Of a DNA stretch of 5,602 nucleotides, positions 1 through 4,825 are shown one piece after another (position 1 is the first letter of the stretch; the number at the start of each line of letters is the position of its first letter). The DNA lies in the NCBI RefSeq assembly GCF_938029845.1, contig NZ_CALHGG010000057.1:1-5602 (forward strand). The letters are read 5' to 3'. The notes beneath the pieces are model-generated. The model saw only the letters and a program-made list of their open reading frames with translations, had not been told where the DNA came from and ran no database searches. Position numbers and translations under genes: made by a program. Source of the stretch: an uncultured Capnocytophaga sp. (GTDB lineage: Bacteria > Bacteroidota > Bacteroidia > Flavobacteriales > Flavobacteriaceae).

Positions 1-19
1 TGTCGCCGCCTTCTTTTAG

Positions 20-55
20 AAAACCGAATTATTCTGATGAATAGTTCGGTTTTTT
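20..55 (+). terminator. Intrinsic terminator-like hairpin upstream of the first gene
   Basis: The arms AAAACCGAA (20-28) and TTCGGTTTT (45-53) pair perfectly. They continue through a T-G wobble into TATTC/GAATA, giving about 15 pairs around a TGAT loop, and a run of T follows to position 55. This is a standard rho-independent terminator for a plus-strand gene lying to the left. One frame would end in TAG at 17-19, immediately before the stem, and could be the tail of that gene, but too few bases are present to tell. The left flank is only moderately A-rich, so termination in the opposite direction would be weaker. Confidence 0.8.
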
Positions 56-69
56 ACTATTGTTTCTGA

Positions 70-83
70 TCTCATTAATCATT
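70..83 (-). repeat. Two-unit heptanucleotide repeat in the leader of the first gene
   Basis: Read on the minus strand this is AATGATT followed by AATGAGA, two units of the 7-base motif (consensus ARTGANN) found at several other places in the window. It lies between the upstream hairpin and the ATG at 91. No function can be assigned. Confidence 0.4.
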
Positions 84-90
84 ATTGAAG

Positions 91-1002
91 ATGCAACTAT
101 TTCAAGATAACAAATCCTCTTTGTTAGACCTCAGAGAAATTCCTTTTAAGTTGGAGAAGGAGATACAACAATTATTTGAGAAGAACTTATTTCAGATTAC
201 AGGTTTAGAATTTGTAAAGTCTGAATTTTCTATTCAAAATCAACGTATAGATACTTTAGCTTTTGATATAGAAAATAGTGCTTTCGTTATTATAGAATAC
301 AAGCGAGGTCATAACTATAGTGTTTTTGACCAAGGAGTGGCTTATCTTAATACCTTGCTTAAATATAAAGCTGATTTTGTGTTAGAATACAATGAGGCAT
401 TGAATAAAAGCCTTAAAAAGAATGAGGTGGATTGGTCACAAAGTAAAATAGTCTTTGTAAGCCCCGCCTTTAATCAGACACAGAAGCAAGCGGTAGATTT
501 CAAAGACTTGAATATAGAATTATGGGAGGTAAAACGATTCGAGAATAATATCATCGTCATAGATGGAGTTCAGAAATCACAAGCTGCCCCTAGTATAAAG
601 CTTACCTCAACCTCAGAGAAAGATACAGAACTATCCAAAATAACTGAGGAGATTAAAACTTATCAGGAGGAAGATTTTTACAAAGGGAAAACAGAAGAGG
701 TCATAGAACTCTATAATGATTTCAAACAGGCTATTTTAAATCTTTCTCCTGAAGTAGTGGTTGTCCCTAAAAAAATATATATTGCTTTTAAGAAAGACAG
801 AAAGAATATCGCAGATATTCAGTTATTGAGTAAAGGCTTAAAGATTTTTATAAATGTAAAGAAAGGTGATTTAGAAGATCCTAAGAATCTCACTAAGGAT
901 ATTTCTGAATTAGGACATCATGGTAATGGAGATTATCAAATCATAGTTTCCGATACCAAACACTTGGAATATGTAATGAGTCTTATAAAACAAGGACTAT
1001 AA
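91..1002 (+). CDS. PD-(D/E)XK nuclease-like protein with C-terminal DUF5655 domain
   Basis: A 303-residue protein with no signal peptide or membrane segment, so probably cytoplasmic. The N-terminal third carries the pattern of a PD-(D/E)XK nuclease core: acidic residues in a helix (E24, E30), D54 in RIDTLAFD, then E69 and K71 in VIIEYKRG, followed by Q81xxxY85, a motif seen in RecB-like members. A linker of about 30 polar residues (around 160-190) leads to a C-terminal segment (about 190-303) that I recognise as DUF5655, in the group sometimes labelled 'predicted transport protein' (COG3586). The nuclease-like core makes a transport role doubtful. The substrate is unknown; nucleic acid cleavage is inferred from the motif only. 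I chose ATG at 91; a TTG two codons upstream at 85 is possible but less likely. It stands alone between two terminators and converges on brnQ. No partner such as a methylase or helicase is adjacent. The family is fairly certain, the function is not. Confidence 0.85.
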   Translation: MQLFQDNKSSLLDLREIPFKLEKEIQQLFEKNLFQITGLEFVKSEFSIQNQRIDTLAFDIENSAFVIIEYKRGHNYSVFDQGVAYLNTLLKYKADFVLEYNEALNKSLKKNEVDWSQSKIVFVSPAFNQTQKQAVDFKDLNIELWEVKRFENNIIVIDGVQKSQAAPSIKLTSTSEKDTELSKITEEIKTYQEEDFYKGKTEEVIELYNDFKQAILNLSPEVVVVPKKIYIAFKKDRKNIADIQLLSKGLKIFINVKKGDLEDPKNLTKDISELGHHGNGDYQIIVSDTKHLEYVMSLIKQGL

Positions 1003-1012
1003 TATTGCTATC

Positions 1013-1050
1013 AAAAAAGCCAAAGAGAACTTCTCCTTGGCTTATTATTT
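1013..1050. terminator. Bidirectional terminator between convergent genes
   Basis: The arms AAGCCAA (1017-1023) and TTGGCTT (1037-1043) enclose an inner GAGA/TCTC pair with an ACT loop, separated by one A-C mismatch. On the minus strand the stem is followed by a run of six T (complement of 1013-1018), the stronger side, serving brnQ. On the plus strand the tail is ATTATTTTA, a weaker tract serving the nuclease-like gene that stops at 1002. Its place between two convergent stop codons supports the call. Confidence 0.85.
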
Positions 1051-1054
1051 TATT

Positions 1055-1103
1055 GATCACTCGTCATTAGTCATTAATCACTTTTCGTTTTTCACTTTTC
1101 ACT
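1055..1103 (-). repeat. Seven-unit heptanucleotide tandem array at the brnQ 3' end
   Basis: Read on the minus strand, 49 bases divide exactly into seven 7-base units with consensus ARTGANN. The first two are both AGTGAAA; the third is AACGAAA; later ones are AGTGATT, AATGACT, AATGACG and AGTGATC. The array contains the brnQ stop codon and its last 11 codons. Related one- or two-unit copies occur at 70-83, 3335-3348, 4555-4568 and 4824-4830. This is a degenerate short tandem repeat; what spreads or maintains it cannot be seen here. Confidence 0.6.
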
Positions 1104-2371
1104 AAATAAGTGATTCCAAATGCCACAAAAGCAGGCAGCAACCATTCTATATGATATTGAGCTAATGGGAGGCTCATTTGTAGGGCTTTGATGCTTTCGC
1201 TGTCTATAAGATTGCCTATAACAAATATCGCCGAAAAAACAGCTGTAAAACTCACTCCTATGATATAGGGTGCTTTTGCTCGTACACGTTTGCCAAATAT
1301 CAGTATGAATAAGGTTAAGGCGATGGTGATAGGATATACAAAATCCAAGATATAACCTGCATAGTGGATAATCTCATCTACGCTTTGGATAGAGAGCACA
1401 AAGGACACAATACAACACACCCATACGCCGCAGCGGTAAGGAATACGTCCATGACTAAGCGTTTCGAAAATGGCTCCCATAGCGGAGACAATAGCTACAG
1501 CTGTAGTTAGGCAGGCAAAGGCTACCGCTATTGAAATAATTACCGCTCCATAGCTGCCCAAACCATTGTGGGCTATGTGCTTGAGGATATCTATATACTT
1601 CACATTCTCTCCAGCAACCACATCGGAAGTAGCTCCTAGATACAGCAGACCTCCATAGATAAATATCAAGCACCCTGCCGCAATAATACCTGAAAGGATG
1701 GTAATTTCCCTTTTCTGTTGCTCTGAACTATAACCTTTCTGTATGATAGCCGAAATAATCAACCCTGAGAAAATCACTCCTGAAAGCACGTCCAAGGTAA
1801 GGTAACCAGTGGAAAAACCAAAGGTAAAAGCCTCTCTGAATCCTACTCCATTGTCGGTGAGCCCTTTGGGGGCATTGATAGTTCCCTCTACGATGAGAAC
1901 AATCAGAGACAGAAATAGGATAGGGGTAAGCCAACGTCCTATGATATCTACCAATTTGGAACGGGATAAAGCCAAAAATAGGGTAATGGCAAAGAAAATG
2001 ACTCCAAAGGTTATTTTGCCGACCATAGGAAAGAAAGGCTCTATGGCTACCTCATAAGTGGTAGAACCAGAGCGTGGCACACAGACAATGGGGCCAAATA
2101 CTACGATGATAAGTACCACCAAACTATTGACAAAAGGTGCAGGGAATCGTTTTCCTAAATCGCTGAAAGAGCTCCCTATGGAGCTGACCATCAGTACGGC
2201 CAAAAAAGGGATAAAGATACCTGAAAGGAAAAAGCCTACAAAGGCTGCCCCACTGGCTGCCCCCATTTTCAATCCTATATAGGGGGGAATCACTAAGTTG
2301 CCTGCCCCGAAAAACATAGCAAAAAGCGCAAAACCAGTAGTGGTGAGGGTTAAAAACTTCTTTTTATCCAT
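1067..2371 (-). CDS. brnQ: Branched-chain amino acid carrier BrnQ (LIV-II type)
   Basis: A 434-residue inner-membrane carrier, very near the usual length of the family (about 440). BrnQ/LIV-II proteins import leucine, isoleucine and valine by symport with a cation (Na+ or H+). The diagnostic N-terminal signature FALFAMFFGAGNLVIPP lies at residues 14-30, with the glycine/asparagine break expected in the first membrane helix. The PRSGSTTYEVAIEPF stretch near residue 100 matches the conserved PR...(S/T)..YE region of the family. About 12 hydrophobic segments run along the chain. The ATG at 2371 begins MDKKKF, a positively charged start directly before helix 1. The gene has its own promoter-like elements at 2401-2428 and a terminator at 1013-1050, so it is probably monocistronic. 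The last 11 residues (from VKSEKRK) are encoded inside a heptanucleotide array and are unlikely to be conserved. Which cation or amino acid is preferred cannot be read from the sequence. Confidence 0.95.
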   Translation of the reverse strand: MDKKKFLTLTTTGFALFAMFFGAGNLVIPPYIGLKMGAASGAAFVGFFLSGIFIPFLAVLMVSSIGSSFSDLGKRFPAPFVNSLVVLIIVVFGPIVCVPRSGSTTYEVAIEPFFPMVGKITFGVIFFAITLFLALSRSKLVDIIGRWLTPILFLSLIVLIVEGTINAPKGLTDNGVGFREAFTFGFSTGYLTLDVLSGVIFSGLIISAIIQKGYSSEQQKREITILSGIIAAGCLIFIYGGLLYLGATSDVVAGENVKYIDILKHIAHNGLGSYGAVIISIAVAFACLTTAVAIVSAMGAIFETLSHGRIPYRCGVWVCCIVSFVLSIQSVDEIIHYAGYILDFVYPITIALTLFILIFGKRVRAKAPYIIGVSFTAVFSAIFVIGNLIDSESIKALQMSLPLAQYHIEWLLPAFVAFGITYLVKSEKRKVIND

Positions 2372-2400
2372 AAAATACGTAATACATATAAAAACGGGCG

Positions 2401-2428
2401 TAAAATTACAAAAAAAATCACAAACAAA
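2401..2428 (-). promoter_or_regulatory. Probable brnQ promoter, Bacteroidota type
   Basis: On the minus strand TTTG (2428-2425) is followed after 16 bases by TAATTTTA (2408-2401), one base away from the Bacteroidota -7 consensus TAnnTTTG. A transcript would start near 2395, leaving a leader of about 24 bases before the brnQ ATG at 2371. The spacing is slightly short of the 17-23 described for Flavobacterium, so this is a reasonable but unproven match. Confidence 0.45.
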
Positions 2429-2452
2429 TCATGTTGGCTATAATTTTTTTTG
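2409..2452. repeat. Inverted A8/T8 repeat centred in the divergent promoter region
   Basis: CAAAAAAAAT (2409-2418) and ATTTTTTTTG (2443-2452) are exact reverse complements, 24 bases apart, centred on 2430.5. Each arm fills part of the spacer of one of the two divergent promoters and abuts its -7 element. A-tracts of eight are expected to bend DNA. The arms could be a site for a dimeric regulator or simply promoter-spacer tracts. Confidence 0.5.
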
Positions 2453-2460
2453 TATATTTG
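2434..2460 (+). promoter_or_regulatory. Promoter of the lipoprotein-MORN operon, Bacteroidota type
   Basis: TTG at 2434-2436 is followed after 16 bases by TATATTTG (2453-2460), a perfect match to the -7 consensus TAnnTTTG. The expected transcript start is around 2465, about 20 bases before the ATG at 2487. No other strong match precedes the MORN gene at 3385, so this promoter probably drives both genes. Confidence 0.6.
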
Positions 2461-2486
2461 TCGGTTAATTATTTATAGCTTCTTTT

Positions 2487-3344
2487 ATGAGATATAGTTG
2501 CTTTCTTTCTTTTCTTATGCTTGTGGGGTGTCTCTCTTCTTCCAAGCAACAAGAAGAATCCTCTCAGATAGCTTCTGATGCAGTTGTTGAGGCTAAGGAG
2601 CAGCGCTATTTTTCTAAGAATGTAGAAAATGAGCTCCTCTTGGGGAAGGCTATGGTAGATGCGCTCCAGAAAATAGCGGATTCTTTTCATGGAGAGGATT
2701 GGGAATATACCTATGATTTTGATAAGGGAGAGGGTGATACACCTCATATTAGGGTTGATATTAAGGTACAAAAATACTTTGAAGAAACTTATTATGCAGT
2801 TATCTATGCGTCTGATTATGTCAATACTTTGGTAAGGTTATATAGAATTGATCACGATGTTATGCAGGAAAAACTCTCTGAGTATTTCCCTTGGATGACA
2901 GTTCCCTCTGATACTATCTTTGATGCCAATGGAGATAAGGTCAAAGATTTTGCACTGACATTCTATCCTTCTTTGGGATGTTGTAGGAGAGATATTTATT
3001 ACCTCTACCTCTCCCCAGAGAAAAAGGAGGGACAACTTTCCTATATAGAACTCATAAACCCAACTTTTTATCCTAAGGAGCATCTTATTCGTGGGATAGG
3101 TTATGGCCGGCCAGGACATGTGGAGCTGTACAAATATCGTTGGCATGGAGAGGAGTTGGATACCTTGGAGTATATCCTACCCGATGTAGCCACTAAAGGA
3201 AAAACATTTCTAAAGGGTAGGAATCTTTATGGCTTTACCAAGGAAAAAGAAATACGCCTGACTAAGCTCCCCGAAGAGTACCAAACAGTTATAGGATTGG
3301 ACTATTTTTTAGATTATACAGCGGAAGACTTTAATAATGACTAG
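2487..3344 (+). CDS. Lipoprotein of unknown function with a calcium-loop-like motif
   Basis: A 285-residue lipoprotein precursor. The start MRYSCFLSFLMLVGC gives a short signal peptide with lipobox LVGC and lipidated Cys15, so the mature protein is membrane anchored. The residues after the cysteine (LSSSKQQEE) hold a lysine and acidic pair but not a clear K-(D/E)-(D/E) surface export signal of the Capnocytophaga type, so the final location is open. Residues 146-154 read DANGDKVKD, the DxNxDxxxD spacing of calcium-binding loops. They are followed by an aromatic strand-like stretch and a vicinal cysteine pair, C165-C166. This arrangement resembles secreted families with a 'D-N-G-D ... D' repeat strand, but I do not recognise a named family. 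The TAG stop at 3342-3344 lies in a heptad repeat (TAATGACTAGTGAC). The next gene begins 40 bases later on the same strand without a visible promoter between them, which suggests co-transcription. No enzymatic motif is visible. Confidence 0.8.
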   Translation: MRYSCFLSFLMLVGCLSSSKQQEESSQIASDAVVEAKEQRYFSKNVENELLLGKAMVDALQKIADSFHGEDWEYTYDFDKGEGDTPHIRVDIKVQKYFEETYYAVIYASDYVNTLVRLYRIDHDVMQEKLSEYFPWMTVPSDTIFDANGDKVKDFALTFYPSLGCCRRDIYYLYLSPEKKEGQLSYIELINPTFYPKEHLIRGIGYGRPGHVELYKYRWHGEELDTLEYILPDVATKGKTFLKGRNLYGFTKEKEIRLTKLPEEYQTVIGLDYFLDYTAEDFNND

Positions 3345-3348
3345 TGAC
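3335..3348 (+). repeat. Two-unit heptanucleotide repeat spanning a stop codon
   Basis: TAATGAC followed by TAGTGAC, differing from the copies at 1063-1076 (minus strand) and 4555-4568 by one base each. The lipoprotein stop codon TAG sits at the start of the second unit, the same register as the brnQ stop in its array. The following 36 bases are very A/T-rich and include TTGACAATTAATAATT. Confidence 0.5.
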
Positions 3349-3384
3349 ACATCATTAATATTTGACAATTAATAATTTACAGTT

Positions 3385-4557
3385 ATGAGAAAACTCTTTT
3401 TGATTATTACTTTATTCGCCTCTCTAGGGGGGTATGCACAGAAATTCCTCTCCGATGACGAGATAGACGAACAAGTATTCGGTACGGAGCATTTGTACAA
3501 ATTGGAAAAAACAGGGGAACCCTTGGAAGGACATTATAAGGTGGCCCTTGGCGGAGGTGCCTACTATGAGGTTACCTTTGAAAAAGGTCGTATGGACGGC
3601 ACACTCAAGTCTTATAGTAGCCGTGGAGAACTACTTGCAGAACAGAACTTCAAAAAGGGAGTGCTTAACGGAAAGAGTGTTAAGTATAACGACGAAGGGA
3701 AGGAAAAAGAACTACGCAACTATAAGGATGGAAAGTTGGACGGTATCTGCAAGGAATATAGTAGCAATGGTAAGCTCCGTAAGGAACTTTCCTACAAGGA
3801 TGGCAAGCCCAATGGCGAATCGAAGGTATATGATAGTGACGAAAAACTCCAACGTATAGAGACCTACAAAGAAGGTAAGCTCCATGGCAAGCAATGGCAA
3901 AAGATGATGAGCAACCGTGGCGACTATACTTCCACTCAGTACTATGACAATGATAAGCCTACAGGGAAGTGGCAAGATGTATGGGAAAATGGACTACCTC
4001 GCGAAGAAAAAGAATTCAAGGACAAGGGAACTTATACCCTCCGTGAGTTCTATAAAAATGGAAAGGTAGAGAGTGAGGTTTCTTATAAGGACTTTAAGCT
4101 CCATGGTGATAAGAAAGTCTATACCGATGCAGGTATATTGGTACAGCAAGAGACTTTTAACGAGGATAAATTGGTCAACAAGAAGCAATTTTTCTCTAAT
4201 AATGGTAAGCTAAAGGAGGAAATCAACTATAAGAATGATGGTAAGGAAGGAAAATATGTCCAATACAATAGTAATGGTACCCTAAAGGAAGAGGGTATGT
4301 ATAAGAACAACTTCAAAGAAGGTGTTTGGAAGGAATACAATGACAAGGGAGTGCTACACAACCAATATACCTATGTAGCGGGTAACTTGCAGGGTAATTA
4401 TAAGGAATATTACCCCAGTGGTAAGGTACGTGTAGAGGGCAATTTCAAGGACGACGAAAGGGACGGCACTTGGAAGTATAATGATGCCTCAGGTAAGCTC
4501 ACCACTGAAGTGATTTTTGAGAAAGGTAACCGCATCAAGACAGTGGACTACGAATAG
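3385..4557 (+). CDS. Secreted MORN-repeat protein (MORN_2 / YwqK-like repeats)
   Basis: A 390-residue exported protein. MRKLFLIITLFASLGGYAQ is a signal peptide with probable cleavage before the Q of Y-A-Q, typical for Bacteroidota; there is no lipobox cysteine. From about residue 65 to the end, some 13 tandem repeats of 23-24 residues follow the pattern (Y/F)K-(D/E)-G-K-x-(D/N/H)-G-x-x-K-x-Y-x-x-x-G-K-L-x-x-E, for example YKDGKLDGICKEYSSNGKL. This is the MORN_2 repeat. Such proteins are often labelled 'toxin-antitoxin system YwqK family antitoxin', but a signal peptide and the lack of a neighbouring toxin make that role unlikely. The repeats should stack into an elongated beta-solenoid-like rod, suited to binding protein, lipid or glycan in the periplasm or outside the cell (inference). 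Repeats 5-7 are more degenerate. At DNA level short blocks recur, such as GGTAAGCTC at 3769, 3874 and 4492 and TAAGCTCCATGG at 3876 and 4095. It is probably the second gene of an operon with the lipoprotein. I see no C-terminal secretion domain. Confidence 0.88.
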   Translation: MRKLFLIITLFASLGGYAQKFLSDDEIDEQVFGTEHLYKLEKTGEPLEGHYKVALGGGAYYEVTFEKGRMDGTLKSYSSRGELLAEQNFKKGVLNGKSVKYNDEGKEKELRNYKDGKLDGICKEYSSNGKLRKELSYKDGKPNGESKVYDSDEKLQRIETYKEGKLHGKQWQKMMSNRGDYTSTQYYDNDKPTGKWQDVWENGLPREEKEFKDKGTYTLREFYKNGKVESEVSYKDFKLHGDKKVYTDAGILVQQETFNEDKLVNKKQFFSNNGKLKEEINYKNDGKEGKYVQYNSNGTLKEEGMYKNNFKEGVWKEYNDKGVLHNQYTYVAGNLQGNYKEYYPSGKVRVEGNFKDDERDGTWKYNDASGKLTTEVIFEKGNRIKTVDYE

Positions 4558-4568
4558 TGACTAATGAC
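4555..4568 (+). repeat. Two-unit heptanucleotide repeat at the end of the MORN gene
   Basis: TAGTGAC then TAATGAC; the first three bases are the MORN gene's TAG stop codon. It has the same motif as 1063-1076 (minus) and 3335-3348. Confidence 0.5.
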
Positions 4569-4627
4569 CACTTAGCAAAAGACAACCTCTACTTTCTCTT
4601 GAGAAACAACCTTCATGAGTTCTCTGG

Positions 4628-4705
4628 CTAAGGTATTATCCTATTCCAAATAGCTCCTTCTTGTCCATAGGAGAATAGTACAACAAAAAACAACAAATAT
4701 CTCAT
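4628..4705 (-). CDS. Possible small secreted peptide or start of a decayed exported-protein gene
   Basis: A 25-codon minus-strand frame starts at ATG 4705 and stops at TAG 4628-4630. It begins MRYLLFFVVLFSYGQ, which looks like a complete Bacteroidota signal peptide (one arginine, a hydrophobic core, then S-Y-G before Q), and continues EGAIWNRIIP. A consensus promoter match lies upstream at 4758-4788 and TAAAA stands about 11 bases before the ATG. After a change of frame near 4640, the same strand reads on for 22 codons (DNTLARELMKVV to a TAA at 4572-4574). This suggests a frameshifted 44-residue protein or a gene remnant, although the second stretch may be chance. T-rich DNA easily encodes hydrophobic runs, so the signal peptide could also be accidental. 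A real product would be either a peptide of about 11 residues after cleavage or nothing functional. Confidence 0.3.
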   Translation of the reverse strand: MRYLLFFVVLFSYGQEGAIWNRIIP

Positions 4706-4757
4706 ATATTCTATATTTTTAGTGGGTAATTAATGTAAATAGATCTAAAATAAGGAA

Positions 4758-4788
4758 CAAAGATAATGTTTTTTCTGCATTTATACAA
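4758..4788 (-). promoter_or_regulatory. Minus-strand promoter match in the 3' intergenic region
   Basis: On the minus strand TTG (4788-4786) is followed after exactly 20 bases by TATCTTTG (4765-4758), a perfect TAnnTTTG element with spacing inside the 17-23 range reported for Flavobacterium. It points left, away from the lipoprotein gene ending at 4826, and would start a transcript near 4751. The only candidate target is the small frame beginning at 4705, or an RNA antisense to the MORN gene's 3' end. Confidence 0.45.
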
Positions 4789-4825
4789 GTGGTAAAGGTG
4801 TTTCTTAATCTAATTATAGTATCAG

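Noticed and set aside
2..19. Tail of an upstream plus-strand gene ending in TAG at 17-19
   Set aside because: Plausible because a terminator follows at once, but six codons are too few to establish a reading frame.
85..90. TTG at 85 as start of the nuclease-like gene, adding two residues
   Set aside because: An ATG follows two codons later at 91 and the extra residues add nothing recognisable; ATG is preferred.
1809..2282. Two plus-strand open frames (1809-2057 and 2058-2282) opposite brnQ
   Set aside because: They are antisense to well-conserved brnQ codons, have no recognisable domain and no promoter, and are explained as shadow frames.
2469..2771. Minus-strand open frame of 100 codons opposite the first lipoprotein gene
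   Set aside because: It overlaps the start of a gene with a clear signal peptide and promoter on the other strand and has itself no recognisable features.
3385..4557. Calling the MORN protein a toxin-antitoxin antitoxin
   Set aside because: It has a signal peptide and no adjacent toxin gene; the label comes only from repeat similarity to YwqK.
4557..4631. Plus-strand 24-codon frame starting at GTG directly after the MORN gene
   Set aside because: Non-ATG start inside a repeat, no signal or domain, length expected by chance.
4571..4678. Several short inverted repeats (CTTAGC/GCTAAG, CTATTC/GAATAG, CTCCT/AGGAG) as a terminator or structured RNA
   Set aside because: Stems are 5-6 pairs with long loops, lack a T-run on either strand and are not clearly nested; not enough to call a terminator or RNA element.
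4696..4720. AATAT/ATATT hairpin followed by five T as terminator of the MORN gene
   Set aside because: Stem of only five A-T pairs, too weak to support.
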